DNA of 64,000 bases from Pogonophryne albipinna (taxonomy: Eukaryota; Chordata; Actinopteri; Perciformes; Artedidraconidae), in contig JAPTMU010000160.1 in assembly GCA_028583405.1 (NCBI GenBank), positions 1 to 64,000 of the forward strand, in the 5' to 3' direction. The translations under genes and the position numbers were made by a program. Positions within the stretch are counted from its first letter, which is position 1; each line of letters starts with the position of its first letter. The notes under the pieces were generated by a model. That model saw only the letters and a program-made list of their open reading frames with translations. It had not been told where the DNA came from and searched no databases. Shown here in pieces: positions 1 to 10,113 of this stretch.

Positions 1-169
1 CCTTTCAGTGAGTTGCAAGTTAACCTACTTTCCTGATATTTGCTTAAATGTACAAACCCAGCTGCTGTTAAATTAGAAAAGGCTGCATCTGCCTGTGACT
101 AGTCCTATTGCACTGTGTTGCAGTGCAGCTTTATAGACAAGGTTCCATACAGTATGGGAATGTAGGCAT

Positions 170-1027
170 TAGGGATGGGAACGATTAATCGAATATTCGA
201 AATTATTCAGGTATTCGAATATGAGTCATGAATATTTTTTTTTTCTTTGGGAGGGGTGCCTAAGTTGATTACATATGATCAAATGGAAAAATTCAATGTA
301 TACGACAGTGCCATAGCTAATGTGTTAGGTCTAAAGGTTTGTTTTGCTCCGCTCACCGGTCCCTCACAGCGGGCAGAGCTGCAGGTGCTGATCTCTCTCT
401 CTCGCGTCCGGTTATACTTCACTCGTGTTTATGTCCAAATCCATCAGATCTAGCTAGTTCGAGCTAATGATATGGCTGCTGTCCCTCCCTACACGCAGAT
501 CACGCAGACTCAAACCTCATCTTAGGCCCAAATTCCAGCTGAGAGGGTCTTCTTTACAGCTGGCCTGATTGTGAATCGCCTCCGCACCTGCCTCTCCCCT
601 GAGCATGTAGACATGCTCATATTCTTAAACAAGAATGAGTTAATAGCTGCATTCTGTTGGGTTGTTGATCTCTGTTGTAATAGGGTTACGTTACCCTGAC
701 CCATTATGTTGTTCGTGTATGATCCCTCTTTCATTTAAAAACCAAGTTATGTTTAAGCATGAAAGCTGTAGGCCTATAGCTGTCAACTGTTCAAACTGTG
801 ATCACCAGTTCAATACATTTGACGAATTCAACTTGGTTTCTATACTTATTTGAACATGTATTTATTTACTTTTCCAAATTAATTATTTATTATTATTTTT
901 TTGTGAAATGTTTTCCCACATTTTTTTATTTTTTATTATAGGATGTGTACATTTTGGTTAATCGGTTAACCTTTTTTTTGGGGGTCGAATATTCGAATAT
1001 ACATTTGCTTTCAAATTCCCATCCCTA
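170..1027. mobile_element. hAT-type non-autonomous DNA transposon (858 bp)
   Basis: The ends are inverted repeats: TAGGGATGGGAA on the left and TTCCCATCCCTA on the right. The flanks gtaggcat (162-169) and gtatgcat (1028-1035) form an 8-bp target duplication with one mismatch, which is the hAT length. The subterminal sequence is rich in ATTCGAAT palindromes on both sides. Inside lies a short relic of a hAT transposase C-terminus and a module shared with the hAT element at 2530-3242. No intact transposase remains, so it would depend on an autonomous relative. Confidence 0.85.
538..645 (+). pseudogene. hAT transposase C-terminal dimerisation domain relic
   Basis: Reading from 538 the frame gives AERVFFTAGLIVNRLR, then CLSPEHVDMLIFLNKNE. 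This is recognisable as the C-terminal dimerisation segment of hAT transposases, in which a Ser/Ala-Glu-Arg-x-Phe core, an LSPE/V motif and a hydrophobic end are conserved. Only about 36 codons are recognisable and no upstream catalytic domain is present. It identifies the surrounding element as hAT and supports its orientation as + strand. Confidence 0.75.
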
Positions 1028-1401
1028 GTATGCATGGATGCACATTTTCATGTCTGGTGGGGAGTGCATGTCCTTTTCCCTCTCTCTCTCTCCCATCAGG
1101 ACAGTGCATTGTTATGTTAACCATAGGGTGTGTGTGAGAGATGAATTCACTTCCCTGTCTGACCGCCAGTTTCCTGCTGATTCCTGTATGTGTTGTAATT
1201 GGTTACATATAAAGGTGACGTTTGTAATTACGCAACACCACATTTTCAACATCTCTGTTGACCCCACATGCTCTATCTGTCCTGTGGATAGAAATGGTCT
1301 TTGTTCCTGCTCCTCTACATCAGAGCATCTGCACCAAGACTTTCACTAGACACTTTGAAATTATATGAAAAGGGGTATGTGTTTGTGTTCAGTGCAGACT
1401 G

Positions 1402-1784
1402 AGGGTGTTTCTCAATGTCGAGTAAAGCTGCTCCAGAGCCACTATTTCAAGCATACTACGTCATCGAGTGCCGCCGAAGGACTGTTCCAATGTCCAGCAT
1501 ACTTGGAATTCTACCGAGCCCGGCGTACTTCGTAGCGAGACATTTCGAGGCTGCACATGTGTAGACTCCGGTCTTAAAATCCCCACAATGTTTTGCGCAC
1601 GGACCAATTTCCCCAAATCTGTGGCGGAAAATGTAAGACGGGCCTCTCATATTACGCACACTTGCTCGCCGGTTCCACTCTTCGTTTTCCGAATGCCAGG
1701 AAGTATTCTTGCCTCGCTTCTGAAGCAAGTGACTCGGAAGACATGTGCTACCAAGGAAGCGTACTCGACATTGAGAAACACCCT
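1402..1784. mobile_element. MITE with 23-bp perfect terminal inverted repeats
   Basis: AGGGTGTTTCTCAATGTCGA at 1402 continues to 1424 and is matched exactly in reverse complement at 1762-1784. The element is about 383 bp with no coding content I recognise; open frames on both strands are chance. I could not define a clean target duplication, so the superfamily is left open; hAT is possible from the size and terminal style. Confidence 0.75.
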
Positions 1785-2289
1785 GACTGTGCTCTGATCC
1801 CAATATAAATTCTGGTGCTGTCGGTTATTACCCTTCATTTTTTCTTCTATTTCTACTTGTATCTTTAGGTTTGAAGCTAATTTCATATTGCCCTAGGCCA
1901 GGATACACATGCATTTTTGATTGTTTGTTTGTAGCCTTTATTTATCCAGGTGAAATCCCATTGAGATCAACAATCTCTTTTTCAAGGGAGACCTGCAGCA
2001 CATTGGTTACACATGTAAACATAAATACAACAGAAAACAAATAGGACGTCATACAACATAATTTACAGGGGTACAATTTACAAACCTATTCACAATGACA
2101 GGTACCAAGAGTATCAAATATCATTTCATCCAGCCAAACTTTAAAATGATGCAGGGGAACCAAGATGCTCAGTTTCCAATTTTTTTGTTGAGTATTCCAA
2201 GCTAGAGGAGCTGCGCACATAAAAGCTTTAGTACCTAAAACAGTCCTAGTACTTGGCACATGTAATAAAAACACATCCTGGGATCTTAG

Positions 2290-2522
2290 GCAATAGCTAC
2301 TTGCGACTCTCTGTGAGATCAGAGAGGTGATGGTAGTTTACCCAACATGGCTTTATAGATGAACATGTACCAATGACTGAGCCTCCAAACAGTAAGTGAA
2401 GGCAGACCTGCCCTGGCATACAGGGTACAGTGATGAGTAAGTGCTTTACAGTTAGTAACACATCTCAGCGCACTGTGATAGGCGGCATCTAACTTGATCA
2501 GGGAATGGGCAGGTGCATTCAT
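2290..2522 (-). pseudogene. LINE ORF2 C-terminal piece beyond hAT insertion
   Basis: Minus-strand translation NAPAHSLIKLDAAYHSALR continues the 'DY-GD-xx-Y' block found at about 3250, as expected for CR1/L2-type C-termini. It then reads HHCTLYARAGLPSLTVWR. The continuity across the 713-bp gap shows that the hAT at 2530-3242 entered a formerly continuous coding sequence. Confidence 0.7.
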
Positions 2523-2529
2523 ATATATC

Positions 2530-3242
2530 TAGGGATGCTCCGATCGCCAATTTTGGGGCCGATCGCCGGAATCAGTATCGGCCGATACCGATCACCGATC
2601 CGATCGAGTGGGCGGGGCCTATGGGGATCTTCCATTTAAAGTGATGTTTAAAACTGAATGGGGCTCATTCACTGGCGCTTCCACAAACAACAACCAACAT
2701 GATTATTACATTCAAATGAAGTACATTATTCAAGTTTACATTAACTTTGGATAATAACACGGGAGAAATGAGCGGAAGCTCTCTCTCTCCCTCTCTCCTG
2801 ACAGCCTGTCAGTATCGTCTCATGCAGCTCACTGATCCAGTAATGAGTGACCCGACAGTGAAGAATAAACATATTTATAACTAGTTTAGCTTGTTCCAGA
2901 GGTAGATAAAATAGCTAAGTGTGTTAGGTCTAACTCTTGGTGTGTGTTTTGCTCCGCTCACCGGTCCGTCACAGCGGGTGGAGCTGCAGGATTTCTGCTT
3001 CACACGTTGCATACCGCTATTTTATTGTCATTTTCGGACACCTTAAAATACTGCCAGACTGGTGAAGCCATTTTGGCGAACTTGTTTTGACGCGCACAGA
3101 GAAAAGTGTCATGTATTTTACGTCATCATTTTACGTCATGCGATCGGCTCTCGCGATCGGCATTTTTAGAGAGCACCTGCGATCGGCAGAGAGTGAGTAT
3201 CAGCCGATATCGATCGGTGGCCGATCGATCGGAGCATCCCTA
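2530..3242. mobile_element. hAT-type non-autonomous transposon inside the LINE
   Basis: Termini are TAGGGATGCTCCGATCG and CGATCGGAGCATCCCTA, perfect inverted repeats, with GATCGG-rich subterminal sequence. The flanks tatatatc and tatatata match at 7 of 8 positions, consistent with an 8-bp target duplication but in AT-rich DNA. The element splits the LINE coding sequence and is therefore younger than it. A stretch near 2931-2990 is shared with the hAT at 170-1027. Confidence 0.85.
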
Positions 3243-3249
3243 TATATAT

Positions 3250-4369
3250 ATATATCAGATCACCATAGTCCAGCACAGGTAAAAAGGTCACAGAGACTAG
3301 CCTTTTCCTGGCCTCAAGTGAGAAACAGGACATGTTTCTGAAAAAGAAACCTAGCTTCATCCTCAGCTTTCCAAGCAGATTATTGACCTGGAGTTTAAAA
3401 GAGGGGCAATGATCAAGCCAGATACCAAGGTATTTATAACAGATAACCACTTTGAGTACTTTTCCTTGCGTAGTAACAATATCCAAAGTGGTCTCCGGTG
3501 TCTTTTTGGCTTTTGAAAATAGCACTACGTTTTATCAATATTTAAAAGAAGCTTAAGCTCAGAGAGCTGAGTCTGAATAATGTTAAAAACAGCCTGTAAA
3601 TTAACAACAGCCTCCTTAATGGAGGGACCTGCACAGTACATCACGGTATCGTCCGCATAAAAATGTAAAGTTGCTTCATTCACATTTTGACCTAAACTGT
3701 TGATATAGATGGGGAATAATAGTGGACCTAAGACAGAACCTTGTGGTACACCATTTGTAATGTTTAACCACTCAGAAGTGAGCCCATTAAACTGAACACA
3801 TTGGGACCTTTCAGAGGTAGTTCACAAACCACCCCACTGCATGGCTGGATATGCCAATACTGGCCAGCCTCTGCTTCAGGATATGATGATCGACGGTATC
3901 GAAAGATTTGGAAAGATCAATAAACAGGATCGCATTCACCACTTTCATTGTCGCAGTGATGGTGCTATGTTGCTTTCTGAAGCCTGACTGATGTTTACAT
4001 AGGATGTCATTTTTACTTAAAAACACCTTTACCTGCTCACTCACTAGGCGTTCAAGAACCTTGGCCAGAACTGACAATTTAGAGATGGGCCTATAATTAT
4101 ATAATAAAGTGGCCTCCCCACCAGCAAGGACATAAGCTGACTTCCATACTTTTGGAATTGTGTTCGTGGGAGAGGTTAAAAAGAGAAGTAAGAGGTGGTG
4201 CAATAAAATCTGCAGCTATCTTTAAAAAGAAATGTACGTTGTCCGGGCCAGCCGGTTTCTTAGGATCTAACTTGGTTAAGGCTTCATGAACGACTTCAAT
4301 AGTAAATGGAGAAAAACTGAAAGGGTTTTCCAAACCACGTTTTTCAGAGTCACAGACTGTGGTGTTCAC
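3250..4369 (-). pseudogene. LINE reverse transcriptase domain (degraded)
   Basis: Visible blocks are LTKLDPKKPAGPDNVH (finger region), NYRPISKLSVLAKVLERL, HQSGFRKQHSTITATMK, FIDLSKSFDTVDHHIL (motif A) and FYADDTVMYC (motif C; YADD codons 3648-3659, intact). Then comes the thumb/C-terminal part with KYLGIWLDHCPSFK. These are in different frames, so several frameshifts and stops separate them. The end of this segment (DYGDLIY) is cut by the hAT at 2530-3242, and the reading resumes at NAPAHSLIKLDAAYHSALR on its far side (2522 and below). Confidence 0.8.
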
Positions 4370-4585
4370 AGTAGCAGAGTTAGTAACAGAATCAAACAGA
4401 GAGCCACAAAATGCTCATTAAAACAATTTAACATAGTGGCCCTGTCCGATATAGAGCCAGATGCTAAGGCAAGGAGGTAGCTCATTACGGATTTCACCGG
4501 TGGATAACGATTTTATGGCTTTCCAAAATGTTCTAGGATTATTCAGGTTCTTTGTGGTAACTGACAGATAATACTTAGACTTGAT

Positions 4586-5635
4586 TTACGATGTGAAGCT
4601 ATTCCTTAGCTGCCTAAATCGCAGCCATTCTACCTCTGAGCCTGATTGCCTAGCCTTTGCCCAGGCCTTGTTTCTCTCATGCAGGAGACTGGACAATTCA
4701 GCAGAAAACCAAGGATTGTCTCGTCCCTTCACTCTAAATTTACGCAGGGGTGCATGTCTATCAGTAATTTCCATAAAACCAAGATAAAAATAAGACCATG
4801 CAGTTTCAACATCATCACACAGATCATGTACAAAACCCTGCTCCACAAAATGTTTTGTGTCTCTATTATAATGTGAGGTTTACCCTTTTGGACTTTTGTG
4901 TCCCTAATTGTGGCTACAACACAGTGGTCACTCACATCATTTGCAAATACTCCCACAGATGAGTATTTATGGGGAACATTTGTTAAAATGACATCAATTA
5001 AAGAGGAATTATTTGGGGACTTAATGTTAGGGCGAGTAGGACTGTCTACAATCTGAGTAACATTTAAAGAGATACAAAGGTTTTTAAAATCCTCTGATAC
5101 TGTAGTTAACTAGTCCCAGTTAAAATCGCCTAATAGCGCTATTTCCTTGTAGTCAAGTTGAGATAAAAGATTTGCCAACGAAGACAAGGAGTCTTTGACT
5201 GCTGAGGGGGGTCTGTAACAGCCCACCACCATGACCACCCTTTGCCACTTCAATATTCAAGGCAAAACATTCGAGTTGCTTACTGATTGATTTGGAAACC
5301 AACGTGGTTACACTACTTATTTTTCACATAAATGGCAACGCCACCACCTTGATTAGGTCGGTTGGTACGATATACATTGTAACCATTTAAGGAGATGTCA
5401 GAGTCCAAAATAGATTTTTTTAGCCACGTTTATGATAAAACAATGACATCAGCGTCAGTCGAGCTTGCCCAAATAACGACAAAATCTAGTTTAGATAAAA
5501 GACTGCGCACATTCAAGTGGATGAAACCCAACCCAGACCTAGATTTAAAATCAGCAGGAGTAGCGATCTGACTACTACTACTGGGCGGACCAGGGTTAGG
5601 TTGTACATTTCCAGATAGCAATAATAACAAGAAAA
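4586..5635 (-). pseudogene. LINE endonuclease domain (degraded)
   Basis: The minus-strand reading begins LLLLLSGNVQPNPGP, then FIHLNVRSLLSKLDFVV, which matches the start of APE-type endonucleases of CR1/L2/Rex1 LINEs. It continues with TWLKKSILDSDISLNGYNVY and RTNRPNQGGGVAIYVK. A TAA stop (5430-5432) replaces the glutamate codon expected before TWL, the metal-binding Glu of this nuclease family, so catalysis is lost even if the stop were read through. Further stops follow before the linker AELSSLLHERNKAWAKAR, which precedes the RT. The NPGP near the N-terminus resembles, imperfectly, a 2A-like element. Confidence 0.75.
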
Positions 5636-5929
5636 CCAGGCATCTTTTCCTCTTAATCTACTTTAAGATCACCAGCAAAGTCTGTGAAAATGTGATTAGA
5701 GCTCAAAAACAGTCCTGAAGAATGATTGTCTGTGAAAAGGCAACCGGTAATTGTTCGCGTAACATACCCGATGCCCACTGCGGGCGGCAGAACAGACCTG
5801 AATCCAGTAGACTTCTCAGGATGACTAGAGAACTTCTCACTGTCCAAAACAGTTAACTGGCACAGCAGAATCATGATGAGGGCCATTTTCCCAGACCAGC
5901 ACAGCATCCGTGATGTTTTTGGGGCAAAT

Positions 5930-6350
5930 CCTCCTCAGGCGAAAGCAGGCCCCAGCCCGAGCGTGGAGGCGCTCCGGTCTCTCCGCGATGTCCCCGGGGT
6001 AAAATCCTCCTCAGCACAGCAGCACACGACAGGTAGAGGCAGGCCTCCGCTACAGCAGAAACAGGACTGGTGGAAAGCAGGCCCCAGCCCGAACGTAGGG
6101 CCGCTCCGTCTCTCCGCGATGTCCCCGGGGTAAGATCTCCTCAGCACAGCAGCACACGACAGGTGGAAGCAGGCCTCCGCTACAGCACAAACAGGACAGG
6201 TGGAAAGCAGGCCCCAGCACGAAAAACGTGGAGCCGCTCCCTCTCTCCGAGACGTCTCCGCGGCTAAATCCTCCTCACCACAGCAGCACAGTACAGGTGG
6301 ACGCAGGACTCCGCTACAGCAGTACAATACAGGCAGAAGCAGGCCCCCCC
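5930..6350 (-). repeat. Tandem ~131-bp monomers, LINE 5' UTR
   Basis: About three copies of a ~131-bp GC-rich unit. The phrase GAAAGCAGGCCCCAGC recurs at about 5941, 6073 and 6204, with related CTCCTCAGCACAGCAGCACA blocks between. They lie directly upstream (minus strand) of the LINE leader, where monomeric promoter repeats occur in some LINEs. The open frames crossing them on both strands are by-products of the repeat. Confidence 0.7.
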
Positions 6351-6636
6351 TCATATTAGCTGCTACGAGAGTGTATGACAGCTTCCGGTTTTGGGCATTC
6401 TGGCTACGCATCACTCATTCACCAATGGGTAATGTTTAGATGGATTTGAGGAACTTCCCCTCGATTCTATTGGCTCTAACAGTTAAAAAGAGGTGTCAAT
6501 CATCAAAATCGACCAAGGGGGGCCAGAGATATGGCAAATCCACCCAAATGACCCCAGAAGTGGGTTGTTTTTCTAAATCTCTCTAAAAAGGTCGAATGTC
6601 ACTTGTCTTGCATCAATCTTGATACAGGGTACTTAT

Positions 6637-7583
6637 TAGTGTTGTCACGATACCAACATTTTGGTTTCGATACCGATACCAAGTCAAGAATTGTGATTCC
6701 GATTATTTTTCCATACTTTTCTTTTATTATTTTCATGATCAATACAATTGTAGTTTATCTGTTAAGTGTTTTCTTACAACATGGTCTCTTCTTTATACTT
6801 GAGTTTGTGATTTCTTTGATAGTTAACTTTATATTTTATTAACATGTGATAGTAATATAAATAATTATTGACAAAATGTACTTTGCAGATGTTAGCCACA
6901 TTGGTAAGTTAGCTACAAAGACAGCCATATTAGACAGTTATCATTGCCATTAATTGCCTCGTCAAACTACGAAAACGTTCGTTTGTCACAAAATAAATTA
7001 CACTAGTTTGACTTAGATTTGAGGGCATGGGCTTGAGCATGATGTAATTATGTTATCTATCACATTCGCTAACCTGTCTTTCTTTAAATTCTTTAAACAG
7101 CTCTGGATGCCGGTCGGCAAGGTGCTTAGCCAAGTCTGATGTGTTGGCTCCCTTGGTTTGCAGGGATCTAAAACATGTCTTACAGACAGGCCATGTGCTG
7201 TCCGTAGGCTTGCCCTCACTGTCAGAGATATAGCTCAAATACTTCCAAATTTCGCTTCTGGCGTCTTTTTTGTCAACAAGCCGAGGCGCAGCGGCAGTTG
7301 CACTCCCACTTGCAGCCATGCTTCTCGCTTTCTCACATGCTCTGGCAGCTAGCGCGTGCATGAGAGAGGGGAGGCACTTAGAGCGTGCTTGAGAGGGGAG
7401 GGACTGCAGGCACGAAGCAGAGCACTGAACACACACAGCTCTTATTAAAACAGCGCTTTCTCACCGGAGTACTTTTCCCTGTCATTCTTAAAGTACCGAT
7501 ACTAATGAAACGGAGGAATCGTAACGTTTTTAACGGCAGGGTATCGCAGTACCTTTCAAGTATCGGTACACCGTGCAACACTA
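6637..7583. mobile_element. hAT derivative carrying a BED zinc finger
   Basis: Left end TAGTGTTGTCACGATACC pairs imperfectly with the right end GGTACACCGTGCAACACTA. The 8-bp duplication gtacttat is exact at 6629-6636 and 7584-7591. The uninterrupted sequence in the repeat copy at 24028-24867 (inverted) has a single gtacttat, which gives an independent empty site. Inside, on the minus strand, lies a BED-finger coding fragment but no catalytic transposase domain. Confidence 0.92.
7053..7319 (-). pseudogene. BED zinc-finger fragment of a hAT transposase
   Basis: A minus-strand frame from an ATG at 7319 opens MAASGSATAAAP, then SEIWKYLSY, a Cys-x2-Cys pair in WPVCKTCFRSL, and NTSDLAKHLADRHPELFKEF with the His-x4-His pair. 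The aromatic residue, C-x2-C and H-x4-H order is that of the BED finger found at the N-terminus of hAT (ZBED-like) transposases. It probably once directed DNA binding to the element's ends. The frame stays open for about 88 codons, then stops; the catalytic RNase-H-like domain is missing. An internal deletion derivative is the simplest reading; a host exaptation is not indicated. Confidence 0.75.
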
Positions 7584-8184
7584 GTACTTATTATGTCATA
7601 GTTTGGATTCCTAAAGCTTTTAGTCTACTATCCCATCATTCAAGGGTGGTTTTCACTATAAGTAATCTTTTTTTTTTTGGAAGGACACTATAATTTAATT
7701 TTTTTTACTATGTTCAATCTGAATTTACTTTAAAATAAAAAAAATCTATATTGATTCTGACTTTTCTACATCCAACTCACAGGTTTATCATTACTTTGAG
7801 AAAAAAGATTATTAATGTACCCCTTTTAGAAGTGAAGGTCTAGTCAATTGTTCTGGGAATGTCATTTTCGAGCCTGAGGCCTGAAAAATAGGCTCGGGGC
7901 TCAACTGGTTAATCAAAGTATTTGCACAGGCACACATTGGGACACATGCAGCATGGTCCACATCATGTTTTGCATGTGAACCTGGATTATTATTAAAATA
8001 GGAAGATGAGGACTAAATCATCCTTGACCCATGCTAAACACAGGGAATTTCAATTTATCCTATTGTTAATGTCACAGCAGAAAAGGTGATCATGATAGAT
8101 TTTTCATTAAAAGTTTCTCTTAAGCCAGTTAAGTTTTGTTTCTATGGTTACCTCACTTTCTAGCTTGTGTTGCTTATATATAGA

Positions 8185-8385
8185 AAATGTTATTCATTGG
8201 GATAAACCCCTTGAGATGCACCATCTCGTTTTCAAGGGGGTCCCGACAATAGCAACAACTTATAGACATACATAAACAAAAAGACAAAATGCAAAACATG
8301 ACACACAAGACAAACCACATACAGTCTGTTAAGTGAAATTCAAGCAATGCACACAATCATTACAATTTCAGACAGTCAAGCTTCA
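8185..8385 (-). mobile_element. LINE 3'-end fragment
   Basis: Contains 'ttgagatgcaccatctcg' followed by 'ttttcaagggggtccc', a diverged copy of the 3' tail of the LINE ending at 1921 (which has ttgagatcaacaatctc and tttttcaagggagacc). It is 5'-truncated; only about 200 bp is recognisable. Confidence 0.6.
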
Positions 8386-8389
8386 TTCA

Positions 8390-8765
8390 TGTCACGGCTG
8401 AAGGGCAAAGTACATAGGACCAAAATGCAGAAGTATCTTCAGAATCAAATCCTTAATTGGCGGAATTGGTTCAGGCAAACAAGGCAAGGCAAACCATAAA
8501 CTCTCTCAGAGCAAGAACTTCCTACAACATTAAGACTCTGACACAGACTGAAAGAAAAACCAGAACCTAAATGCACACAAGACTAATCACAGGAACAAGA
8601 CACAGGTGGGGAGGGAAGAGAACCACAGGGGCACAAGGTGAACACAATCGGGTAATCAAGCAGGAGGGAACACAGAGACAGGAAGCAACAGACATAACAC
8701 GGGAAATGAAACGGGAAAACAAAGACAAATCTTGCCATGACAAAATGAAAAGGTTGAAAACTCAT
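8390..8765 (-). mobile_element. Probable degenerate solo LTR, distant relative of the 42.8-kb element
   Basis: In reverse complement this stretch reads like the LTR at 42773-43161: a 'gtgttcacct' block, then cctccccacctgtgtctt and cctgtgattag, against gtgttcacctg, cccctgcccagctg and cccgtgatta in the LTR. The order and spacing of these blocks are kept, but identity is low. No internal region or partner LTR was seen nearby, so a solo LTR is inferred. Confidence 0.4.
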
Positions 8766-8779
8766 ACGGATCATAACAC

Positions 8780-10113
8780 TTCAGCTATCATCGGGTTTGT
8801 TGCGCGTAGAAAGGTCAGCGGATCAAAGTTGAAATAAGTTGACTTTGAGCGCTGCACTAAACAAAAGCGAGGCTAGCATTCCGTCAGGCAGCACTGCTCC
8901 TTCCAAAGAAACTCAATGGCAACATTTTCTCTGCGTATCATGGGAATGCAGCTTTACTGTTGATGTTGCTTGTTCAGAGTCTGCTGTTAACTAGACATAC
9001 TGCCCCAAAAGATTTTCAACTCTGCATCCAACCCTCAGAAAGGATGCATAATATGCGGAACAACCTCTAAGTGCAATTGAACAATAGCTTAAAGCTAGTC
9101 TAAGTGGTCACAGAGGTTGGAGAGTGAGCTACCCTAATAAAAAAGTGTTGATAATATGTTCAAACCACTCAGAAAATGCGTGTTTCACAGCCTCTAATCA
9201 CTAGTGCTCACTGTACAGAATGGTGCAATTATAAGACAGAAAAATGGGCCCCTGTACATAGAGCTTAGCCTTGTATAGCGCCTACCAGCTGTGTGTCTTG
9301 CGTGTGTGTGCTTCTTTACTTCCATTCATTTGTTGGCTAAGACATTCAAACCTTGTTAAGAGTTCAGGGCCTTCCCTCCCTTATTATCCAATTCATAATC
9401 TGCTCTTATCTAATACGGCCATCCCAGCTGCTGAGATCACCATGACCAAGTCCAACCTTCAGCTTTCAGGTCACACTGCCCAGTGAAATATTTCCACCAT
9501 AAGCAAAAGCATAAATTTGTCATTACTCAGTATTGCATGTTTTAAGTTTGTATTTGTGTTTTTAGACTTCTTTTTTTTTCTACCCATAGCTAATTTTAGA
9601 AACTTGACAATGATGTAGTTATTTTTGATGTGAGTCTCAAACATTCACACTGTGGGGAGAGACCCAAGAAACAGTTCCTAATGGGTTTTCCTTGGAAAGA
9701 GAAATTGTTTTCTCTTCCTCCCATGCTGTTGCTTCCTGAGTCTTCAAGAGGAAGGAATTCCCTCTAGTCCCGGTTACCCACCCTACATCCCAACATACAC
9801 ACACACACACACAAACACACTCTCAGAAGCTGATTACATACCTCTACAGAAGTTCTGAGTGGAGTTTAAAAGTATTGGTAAGGGCCTTGTTAAAAGGTTA
9901 TATAAGGTGGTCTGTAGTCCCAAATATTTGATCTGTAAAAATGCAACATTTTGTCTTTTTTTAATAATCTCATTTACCAACAAATAATTCCCTTTTGACT
10001 TTCCCCTTACACTTATTTATGATAACTGGCATATCCTCTCACCTTCAAATGCAGCCCTTATAAAACAGGATATACTAATATTGGCTTTTTCCACATTGTT
10101 TTTCAAGACCTTA
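8780..10113. other. Intergenic, no gene recognised
   Basis: No coding sequence, RNA gene or clear transposon end recognised. It contains a short CA run near 9797-9823 and unremarkable AT-rich sequence. Confidence 0.5.

Larger units (their letters stand above)
1921..6365 (-). mobile_element. CR1/L2/Rex1-superfamily LINE, nearly full length, inactive
   Basis: On the minus strand the order is: tandem 5' UTR monomers (about 6350-5930), an N-terminal leader, an APE-type endonuclease (about 5635-4590), a reverse transcriptase (about 4370-3250), a C-terminal segment (2522-2290) and a short 3' region ending near 1921. That 3' region contains the 'GATCTCAATGGG' motif and a TAAATAAAGGCT-like tail, characteristic of many fish LINE 3' ends. 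The coding part is broken by stops and frameshifts and by a 713-bp hAT insertion (2530-3242). Domain order and RT motifs place it in the CR1/L2/Rex1 group; I cannot choose the exact clade without alignment. Confidence 0.85.
6366..7912 (+). repeat. TTAA-ended interspersed repeat, copy 1 (interrupted)
   Basis: Sequence from CTTCCGGTTTTGGGCATTC to ATACAGGGTACTTATTATG recurs inverted at 24028-24867 and directly at 38655-38942. Here the right end reads GGCTCAACTGG followed by TTAA (7909-7912). A TTAA also borders copy 2, so a piggyBac-like non-autonomous element is plausible but unproven. The left boundary abuts the LINE monomers. A 947-bp hAT (6637-7583) interrupts it. No coding capacity is recognised. 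Confidence 0.6.

Noticed and set aside
1456..1886. Overlapping ~110-codon frames on both strands
   Set aside because: Entirely within or next to the MITE with 23-bp inverted ends; no domain similarity.
5935..6414. 159-codon minus-strand frame
   Set aside because: Lies across the LINE 5' monomers; Cys/Pro repeat pattern follows the tandem units.
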